Positions 57,201 to 64,000 of a DNA stretch of 64,000 nucleotides are shown here, one piece after another. Source of the stretch: JAOAGA01 sp964540515 (lineage in GTDB: Bacteria; CALINM01); NCBI GenBank assembly GCA_964540515.1, contig CAZIMS010000010.1, forward strand, positions 12,316-76,315, read 5' to 3'. Position 1 is the stretch's first letter, and the number at the start of each line of letters is the position of its first letter. The position numbers and the translations under genes were made by a program. The notes under the pieces are model-generated. The model saw only the letters and a list, made by a program, of their open reading frames with translations, had not been told where the DNA came from and made no database searches.

Positions 57201-60200
57201 GAAAAAGTTAACAATTTTTATCAAGTTTTGCCAATAAAGGAGAAAAACGAAGATAAATATCTGAAATTCATAAAAACTGAGACTGTAAAAGAAGAGGTTA
57301 CCAAGCTTGAAAAAAAGACAAGTCAAACTGAAAAGAATGAACAATCCAATAAAAGAGAGATAAAATCTATTAGTGATCTTACACAAGAATGGATTGAGAG
57401 AGAAAGACCAGGTTTTGAGTTTGTTTTACCAAAAGACGGATATTATCCACCTTTACCGTACTTGGATATTGCTATAAAGTATGACCCCAGCTCAAAATTA
57501 AGATTATTTATCAATGGCAAAGAAGTGGAAGACATTTTCGTTGATTCAACGAGAAAAAATAGCATGCTTCTAACAGGATTAAAAATTTGGTCTGGTGTAA
57601 ACCTAACAGAGGGAGACAATGTATTAGAAGCTATTGAGTATGATGCTAAAGGTAAGGAATCGAGAAGAATCAAAAAAATAGTCCATTACTCAGGACCACC
57701 CGTAACACTTAAACTTGTTCCCGAAAAATCTAGGCTTATCGCCGATGGCAAAAATCCACCTGTTATTGCTGTTAAACTACTTGATAAAGACGGACATCCT
57801 GCAAGGGAAAATGTTGTTGGCGAATACACAATCTTGCCACCCTATATGCCATTTAATGTATTGAAGGACTTACAGGCTGACCCATTAACTAAATCAACTA
57901 AAGCCTATAGTAATTACATTGTTAAAGAAGAAGGAATAACCTACATTGAGCTTGCACCCACATCTCAAACAGGTGAGGTAACGATTAAGTTTAACCTCAT
58001 AAGCGGTGAAAAAGAACTAAAAGTATGGCTAAAACCTGAAAAAAGAGATTGGATATTAGTTGGACTTGCCGAAGGCACACTGGGTATGAACTCTTCCTCT
58101 GGCAACAAAAATAACTTTTCTCTCTCAGGCATTAAAGATGGTTGGAGTACCGATGGACGTTTAGCCTTCTTTGCAAAAGGCATGCTTGATGATAACTGGC
58201 TACTTACATTATCCTATGACTCAGACAGAACTGGCTATAGGGGTAACAATAGGCTATTCGGCACGATAGAACCATCAAAATATTATACCCTTTACGGCGA
58301 TAGCACCAACCAACAGTATGAGGCACAAAGCTCTAAACCACTTTATGTAAAATTAGAGAGAGATAGGTTTTATGCCCTCTTCGGTGATTTCCAAAGTGGT
58401 TTAGAATCCACAGAGTTATCCAAATATACAAGAAGTTTAACAGGTCTTAAATCTGAGCTAAGAGGGAATATTCTCGATTTTAACCTATTTATAGCAGATA
58501 CCAACCAGTTGTTTATGAGAGAAGAGTTAAGAGGTGATGGCACATCAGGGCTTTATAAACTCTCTGGAAAAAACATCGTGATAAACTCAGAAAAAATTAC
58601 CATAGAGGTAAGAGATAGGTTTAAAAGTGAGGTTAAAATCTCTTCAAAAACACTAACAAGATTTATTGACTACAACATTAACTATGATACTGGTACAATC
58701 TTTTTCAAATCACCAGTTAGCCCCTATGATGAAAACTTTAATCCCCAATACATCTTAGTGGAATATGAGCTCTTTGATATGTCTAAAACTGTCCTAAACT
58801 ACGGCGGTAGAGGTGCAATAAAGCTTTGGGACAGAAAGCTCGAAATTGGTGCTTCTTATATTCACGAAGAGGCAATAGGTAAAGACGGAAACCTTTTAGG
58901 AATAGATGTCAAAGTGAATATTTCCGAAAAAACACAGTTCAAAGCAGAGATAGCAGAAACTGATGTCAATAATGGTGGACAAAACATTACAGGAAAGGCC
59001 TACCTCACAGAACTCACTCATAAGTCAGATAAACTAAGAGGAAAGATCTATTTCAGAGAGCTGGAAAAAGATTTTGGGCTTGGTCAGCAGAATATCAGTG
59101 AGTTAGGCACAAGAAAGATGGGGCTTACCACTAACTACTATCTCACCCAAAACTTAGATTTAGGCACTGAGATTTTACGTCAATATAATTTAACTGATAA
59201 CAATCGTAGAGATTTAGCAGAAATAATAACTACTTATAATAGCAAAAAATATGAATTAAAGCTTGGATTAAGACATGCAGAAGATACTTTGGCTAATGGT
59301 GATAGGCTGTATTCAGATCAACTTATGGCTGGGGGAGCCGTTAGACTATTAGATGAAAAATTGACCTTAAAAGTACATAGAGAACAATCTGTTGATGGAA
59401 ATAAAAACGTAGATTTTCCAACAAGAACTAAGTTTGGGGCAGATTATAGGCTAAATCAAAAGGTAGTATTTTTTGCAGAACATGAGATATTAGATGGAAA
59501 AAATGTTGAAACAGAAATGTCGAGAATAGGTATGAAATCAAATCTTTGGCAAGGTGGTCAGCTAAACTCAACAATTGAACAACAACATTCCGAAAACGGT
59601 ACAAGGATATTCTCCGTTATGGGGCTACAACAGACATGGCAGTTAAATGAAAAGTGGAGCTTGACAGGTGGTTTAGATAGAAGTGATACAATAAAAAAGG
59701 CAACATATACAGTTAATGGTAATACTTTCTCCGCTGGTTCTGAAGGAGATTTTACAGCCGTAAACTTAGGTGTTGGCTACAAAGAAAAATTCTGGGGTGC
59801 TAACAGTAGGATTGAATATAGAGATGGCAAAGAACAAGATAAAGCAGGAATATACACATCTATATACAGTGAAGTAAAAGAGGGACTTGGAATAGGCTCT
59901 TCATTACAGATCTTTGATACAAAAACACATAGCAGTGAACAGATATTTGCTGACCTTAAGTTTGGTCTTGTTTATAGACCTAAGATATCGAGATGGACCG
60001 TTTTAGATAAGTTAGACATCATCTTTGACAGCTTAAGAAGCATTGAAGATAGATACAAAAGCCTTAGATTTATAAACGTTGTCAATCTAAACTATAAAGA
60101 CAGCAAAAAGTTGCAGTTTTCTATCCAGTACGGAGCAAAATATGTTACAGAAAGTATTGACGATAAAGACTATAAAGGATATACAGATGTTATAGGCATT

Positions 60201-60488
60201 GAAGGAAGATACGATATAAAAAACAACTGGGAAATAGGACTTAGGGTTAAATTACTCCATTCTTGGAACGCTAACCAGTATAAATACCTATTTGGTCCTA
60301 TGATTGGCTATACACCAAAGAAAAACATCTGGGTTAGTTTAGGCTATAACTTATCTGGCTTTGTTGATAGAGATTTTTCAAAATCTGATTATACCGCCCA
60401 TGGCATATTTTTCAATTTCAGGCTAAAGTTTGACAAAGAATCAACCAAAAATGCCATCAGATGGTTCTTAACCTCACCAACAAATTAA
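54210..60488 (+). CDS. Giant OmpA/DUF11/beta-barrel outer-membrane protein, main part
   Basis: 2,092 residues in frame with the preceding fragment; a GTG at 54390 is the only start-like codon near and has no ribosome site. Order of domains: a carboxypeptidase-like/SdrD-B fold (about 54280-54600), DUF11 (LGEFLRYKLTLENISLYNIN), repeat copy 1 with a DUF11 and OmpA-like peptidoglycan-binding domain (IEVIGHTDNQKMGQRL), an SdrD-B-type domain (PGIRIYMEDGTYVITDKNGM), repeat copy 2, a linker, Ig-like segment (LIADGKNPPVIAVKLLDKDG), and about 800 C-terminal residues of strand-rich sequence (58050-60488) typical of a large outer-membrane barrel. Two OmpA domains would tie it to peptidoglycan. Role (anchor or exporter) is inferred. 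Confidence 0.82.
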   Translation, partial: ADNCGPDDTSTNVKIIKSSSLVDPFGIIFDSSNGKPLNGVKITLLNASTNLPATVYGDDGVSTFPSTVITGSTVTDSSGVVYVFSEGEYRFPLIPAGDYILKVEPPNGYKWPSLVSDENLNKLNNGAFIITIGSRGETFNVPHDSLPIKIDIPLDPVNLTALYLTKEAAKETISLGEFLRYKLTLENISLYNINNVVVKDNLPLGFKYKSGSTKVNGTQIQDPIISADGRTLEYFLGNLATNSKIVITYVVEIAAGAKFGNSQNVAFAIGDGGMNSNTAKAEVLVKDDLFQTKSFIIGKVAIGCKNVEQDTKPEIKIEKEIEYIKKEEKGSLSAQLFSSISEKDSIYNFINRINLRNSDLGVSNVRVIIKVPDGMRYQSGSSSFGDKPIEPQIIQGSELTYKLGDLPAGFNGDLTFLTMLPKTQKDTELTTKASVIFDTENEKDLIIDGLDTVYKLTRKSEATTVPPIVIRPNFSSGSAILTEEDKLRLDDLISRLKDYKIKSIEVIGHTDNQKMGQRLKSTYPDNYALSKARAESVISYLMRFLDLSPATLRTVGKGEDEPVVPNTNEYNMSINRRVEINIIAEKVNNFYQVLPLVEKSKIKNKEFVTTKIEKRETIKEVQNKKKEEKVDNFGEGVPGIRIYMEDGTYVITDKNGMYHFEGIKPGAHVLQLDKKTIPEGYEAVLYEDNTRFAGTPYSRFVDIQGGTVWRADFYLCKKPKEEKKPLEVTTDKLVEKTTVVKKGTLKTSLISSLVDNLNEKNIRYKLPLNVEALGVSNVRVIIKVPDGMRYQSGSSSFGDKPIEPQIIQGSELTYKLGDLPAGFNGDLTFLTMLPKTQKDTELTTKASVIFDTENEKDLIIDGLDTVYKLTRKSEATTVPPIVIRPNFSSGSAILTEEDKLRLDDLISRLKDYKIKSIEVIGHTDNQKMGQRLKSTYPDNYALSKARAESVISYLMRFLDLSPATLRTVGKGEDEPVVPNTNEYNMSINRRVEINIIAEKVNNFYQVLPIKEKNEDKYLKFIKTETVKEEVTKLEKKTSQTEKNEQSNKREIKSISDLTQEWIERERPGFEFVLPKDGYYPPLPYLDIAIKYDPSSKLRLFINGKEVEDIFVDSTRKNSMLLTGLKIWSGVNLTEGDNVLEAIEYDAKGKESRRIKKIVHYSGPPVTLKLVPEKSRLIADGKNPPVIAVKLLDKDGHPARENVVGEYTILPPYMPFNVLKDLQADPLTKSTKAYSNYIVKEEGITYIELAPTSQTGEVTIKFNLISGEKELKVWLKPEKRDWILVGLAEGTLGMNSSSGNKNNFSLSGIKDGWSTDGRLAFFAKGMLDDNWLLTLSYDSDRTGYRGNNRLFGTIEPSKYYTLYGDSTNQQYEAQSSKPLYVKLERDRFYALFGDFQSGLESTELSKYTRSLTGLKSELRGNILDFNLFIADTNQLFMREELRGDGTSGLYKLSGKNIVINSEKITIEVRDRFKSEVKISSKTLTRFIDYNINYDTGTIFFKSPVSPYDENFNPQYILVEYELFDMSKTVLNYGGRGAIKLWDRKLEIGASYIHEEAIGKDGNLLGIDVKVNISEKTQFKAEIAETDVNNGGQNITGKAYLTELTHKSDKLRGKIYFRELEKDFGLGQQNISELGTRKMGLTTNYYLTQNLDLGTEILRQYNLTDNNRRDLAEIITTYNSKKYELKLGLRHAEDTLANGDRLYSDQLMAGGAVRLLDEKLTLKVHREQSVDGNKNVDFPTRTKFGADYRLNQKVVFFAEHEILDGKNVETEMSRIGMKSNLWQGGQLNSTIEQQHSENGTRIFSVMGLQQTWQLNEKWSLTGGLDRSDTIKKATYTVNGNTFSAGSEGDFTAVNLGVGYKEKFWGANSRIEYRDGKEQDKAGIYTSIYSEVKEGLGIGSSLQIFDTKTHSSEQIFADLKFGLVYRPKISRWTVLDKLDIIFDSLRSIEDRYKSLRFINVVNLNYKDSKKLQFSIQYGAKYVTESIDDKDYKGYTDVIGIEGRYDIKNNWEIGLRVKLLHSWNANQYKYLFGPMIGYTPKKNIWVSLGYNLSGFVDRDFSKSDYTAHGIFFNFRLKFDKESTKNAIRWFLTSPTN
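55286..55994 (+). repeat. 709-bp direct repeat, copy 1
   Basis: Runs from TTTAGGTGTCAGTAATG to TATCAAGTTTTGCCA and reappears 1,239 bp (413 codons) downstream with no difference that I can see. Encodes a DUF11 domain plus an OmpA-like domain. Confidence 0.93.
56525..57233 (+). repeat. 709-bp direct repeat, copy 2
   Basis: Apparently identical copy of 55286-55994 in the same reading frame. The flanking bases differ on both sides, which fixes the ends. The intervening 530 bp carry the SdrD-B-like domain. Confidence 0.93.
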
Positions 60489-60658
60489 CAATTAAAGTGC
60501 AAAGATAATAAATCGCCCCTTTCAGAGATATTTACAAATCTTTTAAAGGTGAGGTAATAAAAAATTTTCTTTCTGCTTCAGTAAGATAGAGAAACTTCAC
60601 TTTTTTTCACAGCTTTTGATATCCCTAACCATCATCGCTTTAAAGAGTAGACCCTTCG

Positions 60659-60948
60659 CTTTATATCCCACATGGTTCAGATGAAACTGGACGGGGTTCA
60701 ATTCAACAAACATTAGAGTTTCCTTTATATCCCACATGGTTCAGATGAAACTGCAAATCTAAAGCCTAAAGATTTACCCGAGCTCGCTTTATATCCCACA
60801 TGGTTCAGATGAAACNNNNNNNNNNNNNNNNNNNNNNNNNNNNNNNNNNNNNNNNNNNNNNNNNNNNNNNNNNNNNNNNNNNNNNNNNNNNNNNNNNNNN
60901 NNNNNNNNNNNNNNNAAACCTTTATATCCCACATGGTTCAGATGAAAC
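60659..60948. CRISPR. CRISPR array with a scaffold gap (four repeats visible)
   Basis: A 29-bp repeat starting CTTTATATCCCAC and ending TCAGATGAAAC occurs at 60659-60687, 60723-60751, 60787-60815 and 60920-60948. Two complete 35-bp spacers lie at 60688-60722 and 60752-60786; then 100 N interrupt the array. On the plus strand the repeat ends GATGAAAC, the usual 3' end of type I-B repeats, so transcription is probably plus, towards the cas genes that run on the minus strand. All four repeats look identical, so neither end is marked by a decayed repeat. Confidence 0.96.
60816..60915. other. Assembly gap of exactly 100 N inside the CRISPR array
   Basis: One hundred N, the conventional placeholder for a gap of unknown size. 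Repeats flank both sides in the same orientation, so the number of missing spacers is unknown. Confidence 0.97.
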
Positions 60949-61190
60949 CTAGTTATCAAAGAGTTTTTTAACAGCCCTCAAAGCCTTTATTTATTAGTAT
61001 TTTAACTGTTTTTAAGGTTAATGTAAATAGCCTCCGAAATGAAGTTTTTTGCATCGATATTTTAATCGTGTTTTTCAGCTAATTAAAAAATTGTCCTCAA
61101 TCCCATGCATGATAAGCATTTTAGTCTCACAATATAAAAATTAAGTTTGATGCAACTATGGTCTTTTGCCTTTAGTTTCTTACCTGTTGC
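60949..61190. other. AT-rich spacer between CRISPR array and cas2
   Basis: 242 bp without a convincing gene. If the array is transcribed on the minus strand this would be the leader; if on the plus strand it is the trailer. CTTTAT at 60985, 36 bases after the last repeat, could be the stub of a decayed repeat, but only six bases match. Confidence 0.4.
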
Positions 61191-61457
61191 CTATAATATA
61201 TTGGCCGTTAATTCCTTTTCCACTCCCATAACTATTTTCTTGTAATTTAGCCTGTTTTCAAGGCTGTAAAAATATATAGAATCTTCCTGAACATTAATAA
61301 CTTTAGCCAGTTCATGCTTACATTTTTCCAGTTTTCCCTCTGTTATATCTCCTTCAAACACAGAGTTTTGTACCCACATGAAATACTTTTTTAGAATCTT
61401 TCTGACCTTATTCACTCTGTCATCTCTAATATCGTATGTCACAATAATATAGGCCAT
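61191..61457 (-). CDS. cas2: CRISPR-associated endonuclease Cas2
   Basis: Partner of Cas1 in spacer integration. From the ATG at 61457 it has 88 residues starting MAYIIVTYDIRDDRVNKVRK with the conserved Asp9, then KILKKYFMWVQNSVFEGDIT and IYFYSLEN, all typical of Cas2. A TTG at 61484 would add nine residues and is not needed. Unusually, about 475 bp of non-coding sequence separates it from cas1. Confidence 0.95.
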   Translation of the reverse strand: MAYIIVTYDIRDDRVNKVRKILKKYFMWVQNSVFEGDITEGKLEKCKHELAKVINVQEDSIYFYSLENRLNYKKIVMGVEKELTANIL

Positions 61458-61588
61458 AGGCAAAAACCCATAGATGATTAACAACAGCTATAGCTACTAT
61501 AAATTCTCCTTTTTTATATTTTTAATCCCCAGGGTAATCCTTCAACTTCTCCAATTATAACTAATTTATCCTTATTATCCTTTTCTGC

Positions 61589-61829
61589 TTATTCAAAGTC
61601 TATGGCATATTTAATAAGATATTTTGCTTCAACTAAAAAATTTAATGCGATCACAATAAAACTCATAAATTCCTTATTGCTCTTATTAGCACAACACATA
61701 ACAATAATTATAGAAATTGTTAAACAATTCCCTTCAATTGAGAAGTAATTCCAATTTCTGATGATGAGGAAACTTCTTAAATAATTTATATACCCACACC
61801 ACAATTTCAAACTGCAAGCAGTCGGTCAT
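61589..61829 (-). pseudogene. Decayed four-helix-bundle (23S rRNA intervening-sequence-type) protein gene
   Basis: Two minus-strand frames together resemble the TIGR02436 four-helix-bundle family. From the ATG at 61829 one frame gives LQFEIVVWVYKLFKKFPHHQ before a stop; a second frame gives NKSNKEFMSFIVIALNFLVE followed by AKYLIKYAID. These fit the family pattern (L-x-V/W, ... FP, then S-x-KEF-x-F-x-x-IA-x-x-S-x-x-E). No single frame is open, so it is a remnant. It sits between cas1 and cas2. Confidence 0.5.
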
Positions 61830-61932
61830 AAAATAAGACTTCCATAAATAGACATATTTTCTTCAATACGTAGCCTTCCACATTTTACCCATGGCATATC
61901 TTTACCAGTCTTTCTATAGCTTTTGCCTAAAG

Positions 61933-62913
61933 TCACCACCATGCTTTAAAGGGTGAATACATCTCATCATCTAAAAAATGCTTTATAAGCTTATAACATT
62001 CAAGCCTTATAAGTGTTCTATAGGAGACATTTCTCTTAAGTTTTCTGTGTTTTATGGTTGTGGAAAGCTTTTGATCAAACTCCTTGATAAATTTCTTCCT
62101 CCCGCTCTCATTCATATAGCAATAGCTTACATCTTCCTCAAAATCTTCAAGCTTTATCATGTTATTATTCACGAGTTTAAATATAATTGGATCTGCAATC
62201 AACGGTTTGAATATCTCAGAAATATCAAGACTTAGGGAATAACGTTTTTCTCTTGGTTCATGCAGATAACTTATTGTTGGATTAAGCTGGGTGTGATATA
62301 TCTCCGAAAGGACAGTGGAGTATATCAATGAATTGGCAAAAGAGATAAGCGCATTGACAGGATTGGAAGGAGGACGCTTCTCGCGTTTTTCAAAATTAAA
62401 GCCTTCTTTTAAAATCACATTAAATGCCTGATAATAGACATCCCTTGCTCTGCCCTCGCATCCCATAAGCTCGCTTATACTTTTTGTTTCCGAGGCATTG
62501 ACAAGCTCGCTCTTTATTTTTTCCTGAAAATCGGCAGTATCCCTATATTCACTCAGATTCCGTAGCATATGAAATATTGCTCCTTCAACAAAAGAATAAG
62601 CAAGGAAAAAACGGAGCTCATGATCTAAATAGTGCTTAACTTGACATACTGTTAGTTCCCCAGAAACATTTCTGTCCCTTGGCATAAAGCTGCCTGCATA
62701 AAAACCGTAATAGTTATAAATATGGACAGTCTTATTCTGCTGTGAAAGAAAGTTCAGCAGTTTAGTATTAAGGTCAACTTCGCCAAATAAATGAATGGTA
62801 TCAATATCTTCAACAGGAATAGCCTTTTTGTCGCCCTTTTCATTTTCAATATAAACGGTGTTTTCTTTCCGTTTCATCCTACCATTGGAGAATATGTAAT
62901 AGGGTCTAGACAT
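61933..62913 (-). CDS. cas1: CRISPR-associated endonuclease Cas1 (type I-B-like)
   Basis: Integrase for new spacers, 326 residues. Begins MSRPYYIFSNGRMKRKENTV, as type I-B Cas1 proteins do. Catalytic residues are visible: Glu153 in GCEGRARD, His218 in YLHEPREKR and Asp230 in LSLDISEIFKPLIAD. Lies 12 bp after cas4 on the same strand. Confidence 0.96.
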   Translation of the reverse strand: MSRPYYIFSNGRMKRKENTVYIENEKGDKKAIPVEDIDTIHLFGEVDLNTKLLNFLSQQNKTVHIYNYYGFYAGSFMPRDRNVSGELTVCQVKHYLDHELRFFLAYSFVEGAIFHMLRNLSEYRDTADFQEKIKSELVNASETKSISELMGCEGRARDVYYQAFNVILKEGFNFEKREKRPPSNPVNALISFANSLIYSTVLSEIYHTQLNPTISYLHEPREKRYSLSLDISEIFKPLIADPIIFKLVNNNMIKLEDFEEDVSYCYMNESGRKKFIKEFDQKLSTTIKHRKLKRNVSYRTLIRLECYKLIKHFLDDEMYSPFKAWW

Positions 62914-62925
62914 AAGATTTATCCA

Positions 62926-63477
62926 TCAGCCTACAAAACAAAACTCATAATATGCACATTTTGTGCAATAAGGCAATCTTTGGATCGCAGGCGGTTTATC
63001 CATTTTTAAAATTTCCTGAACCTTAATGAGAGCCTCTTCTACTTCCTTCTCGTATTGTGGTGTGAGCAATATTTCTTCCCGTTTCCTCATTTTTGGATAG
63101 TTAATAACTCCTTTTTTCTCAATCCCCAATTGTTTTAGGTAATACAAATAATACAAAACCTGAATCCTGTCAGCATGTGCTAAACGATTGCTATACTTTA
63201 CCTCACGTATCGTGTCATCACCAATAATATCTATATTGATGAGATTATCAATAAGCACTTCTTTTTTATATTCTCTTGGATATGCGCTTTCACCAAGAAG
63301 TTTGCCCATCAAGACCTTATCGGAGCCTGATTCCATAGAAATTCCTCTATCAAATAACCACAACTTGCGTTCGCAGACATAGAGATAGTTGACCTTGATA
63401 CCAGTGGTCTTGAGGAATTGAAAGTCAAATTTATCAATCATACCTTCTTGCAATAACTCTTTCTTACGCCATGCCAT
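62926..63477 (-). CDS. cas4: CRISPR-associated exonuclease Cas4
   Basis: RecB-like nuclease that trims spacer precursors, 183 residues. Iron-sulfur ligands Cys35 (VCERKLW), Cys171, Cys174 and Cys180 (CTKCAYYEFC); nuclease motifs include EVKYSNRLAHADRIQVLYYL. An ATG at codon 13 is an alternative start, but AAGGTAA before 63477 supports the longer form. The order cas3-cas4-cas1-cas2 is that of type I-B loci. Confidence 0.93.
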   Translation of the reverse strand: MAWRKKELLQEGMIDKFDFQFLKTTGIKVNYLYVCERKLWLFDRGISMESGSDKVLMGKLLGESAYPREYKKEVLIDNLINIDIIGDDTIREVKYSNRLAHADRIQVLYYLYYLKQLGIEKKGVINYPKMRKREEILLTPQYEKEVEEALIKVQEILKMDKPPAIQRLPYCTKCAYYEFCFVG

Positions 63478-63616
63478 TTACCTTGTACCCTGAGAGCAAG
63501 CAATAGTTTCTCCCCCCTCCCTGATGGTCAGGGCGGAATGTGGAGCATTGGCAGATTTGAGAATGAAGAGGGTGGTCATAGTTATTATTATAATAATTCC
63601 CTCGAAGGCATTTGAC
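63478..63616. other. Spacer between cas3 and cas4 with a short hairpin
   Basis: 139 bp. CCCTGA (63519-63524) and TCAGGG (63528-63533) can form a 6-bp stem with a 3-base loop, but no T-run follows, so a terminator is unlikely. Nothing else recognised. Confidence 0.35.
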
Positions 63617-64000
63617 TCAATCTATTAATATCCCTTCCCCTTCCTTATCTTTTTGTTCAAGTCCTTTTTCATAAGAATATTCAACATCATTCATTATCAT
63701 AATATTATGCCTTTTACAATATTCTGAATCTGGAACAGGAGACAAACATTTAGGGCGATTAAATATTTGAACAGGAGCGGTAAACTCTTTCAATTTACTT
63801 TTAGCCTGTATGCGCTGCATTTTTTCAGCGTCTTTATTGTCTACAATCCTTAGGAGTTCATTTATCTCCCTCTCATTTTCATCATACACAGGGCGAGGGA
63901 TAATGCAATAATTAAAGGCAATATTTCTGAAAAGGTCTTCTGCCTCAGCCCTTGAACTCGCTCTGAAGCCCAATTCAAGCAATTCCTTATTTCGTTTGTA
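63617..64000 (-). CDS. cas3: Probable Cas3 helicase-nuclease, C-terminal end (cut by window edge)
   Basis: The frame is open from the window edge to 63617 (127 residues shown; no true start). The sequence has ELGFRASSRAEAEDLFRNIA, FNYCIIPRPVYDENEREINE, FTAPVQIF and a final YSYEKGLEQKD, which fits the variable C-terminal domain of Cas3 in type I-B systems. Its place just upstream of cas4-cas1-cas2 is where cas3 is expected. The helicase motifs lie outside the window, so the call rests on context and weak similarity. Confidence 0.6.
   Translation of the reverse strand, partial: YKRNKELLELGFRASSRAEAEDLFRNIAFNYCIIPRPVYDENEREINELLRIVDNKDAEKMQRIQAKSKLKEFTAPVQIFNRPKCLSPVPDSEYCKRHNIMIMNDVEYSYEKGLEQKDKEGEGILID

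Noticed and set aside
55863..57386. Several antisense frames of 85-116 codons in the giant gene
   Set aside because: They are mirror images of the duplicated coding sequence and appear twice because the duplication appears twice.
60613..60645. Degenerate CRISPR repeat upstream of the first repeat
   Set aside because: Only CTTT and ATATCCC match and the spacing (46 bases) does not fit the 64-base period.
60725..60934. Minus-strand open frame across the CRISPR array
   Set aside because: It consists of repeat sequence and N positions; it is an artefact of the array.
61589..61810. A real 73-residue gene between cas1 and cas2
   Set aside because: The open frame covers only half of the apparent homology; the other half is in another frame, so it is better read as a remnant.
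1..64000. tRNA, rRNA, riboswitches, insertion sequences and prophage genes
   Set aside because: I looked for conserved cores and transposase or integrase motifs and saw none that I could support.

Overview
The window looks like part of an AT-rich, Gram-negative, probably anaerobic or microaerophilic bacterium. Outer-membrane systems are present: a TolC-type channel, a secretin, TonB and OmpA-like domains. Oxidative-stress genes are of the anaerobe type (rubrerythrin, superoxide reductase), there are several multihaem c-type cytochromes, and there is a type I-B-like CRISPR-Cas locus. This gene mix would fit Deferribacterota or a neighbouring phylum, but that is inference; no rRNA or tRNA was seen. 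A run of exactly 100 N inside the CRISPR array shows that this is a scaffolded draft assembly.

Region by region. (1) 1-6534, minus: a CusCBA heavy-metal efflux operon (CusA cut by the window edge), preceded by a sigma-54 response regulator and a histidine kinase. A 14-bp perfect inverted repeat and a -24/-12 element sit between regulator and operon. (2) 6632-19737, minus: an acetate-type symporter with a DUF485 partner; carB-greA-transglutaminase lipoprotein-recG; HIT-tonB-murI-rRNA methyltransferase. (3) 19826-24818, plus: a phasin-like protein; an autoregulated perR-rubrerythrin-desulfoferrodoxin-peroxiredoxin operon ending in a strong terminator; then a PAS-GGDEF cyclase, a macro-domain protein and an SfsA-DUF123 fusion. 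(4) 24840-26579, minus: an isolated glutaconyl-CoA decarboxylase alpha (carboxyltransferase) gene. (5) 26772-41534, minus: a nearly gapless cluster of an NHL lipoprotein, three multihaem cytochromes, and an atypical type II secretion or type IV pilus-like machine (F, E, M, N, O, P/C-like, secretin, three pseudopilins), followed by a second sigma-54 response regulator and a LolA-like exported protein. (6) 41698-45972, plus: glutamate synthase large subunit.

(7) 46367-60488, plus: the least ordinary part. Four consecutive secreted proteins with DUF11-like beta-domains all end in nearly the same short C-terminal strand. They are followed by a giant OmpA/DUF11/beta-barrel outer-membrane protein. 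A strong sigma-54-type promoter precedes the cluster and a perfect 13-bp terminator hairpin separates the first four genes from the giant. Two of the five genes are each broken by a single lesion (a frameshift at a C6 tract near 47465 and an in-frame TAA at 54207). The giant gene contains an apparently identical 709-bp direct duplication. My best candidate for an undescribed system is this cluster as a regulated cell-surface assembly with a dedicated outer-membrane anchor or exporter.

(8) 60659-64000: a CRISPR array (four repeats visible, two full spacers and a gap), then cas2, cas1, cas4 and the C-terminal end of a probable cas3 on the minus strand, with a decayed four-helix-bundle gene lodged between cas1 and cas2.

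Likely cooperation: the kinase and regulator respond to metal and switch on efflux through sigma-54; PerR controls its own peroxide-defence operon; the cytochromes and secretion machine probably work together in moving electrons or proteins to the cell exterior; cyclic di-GMP from the GGDEF protein could act on the secretion ATPase, whose N-terminus resembles the MshEN c-di-GMP-binding fold.
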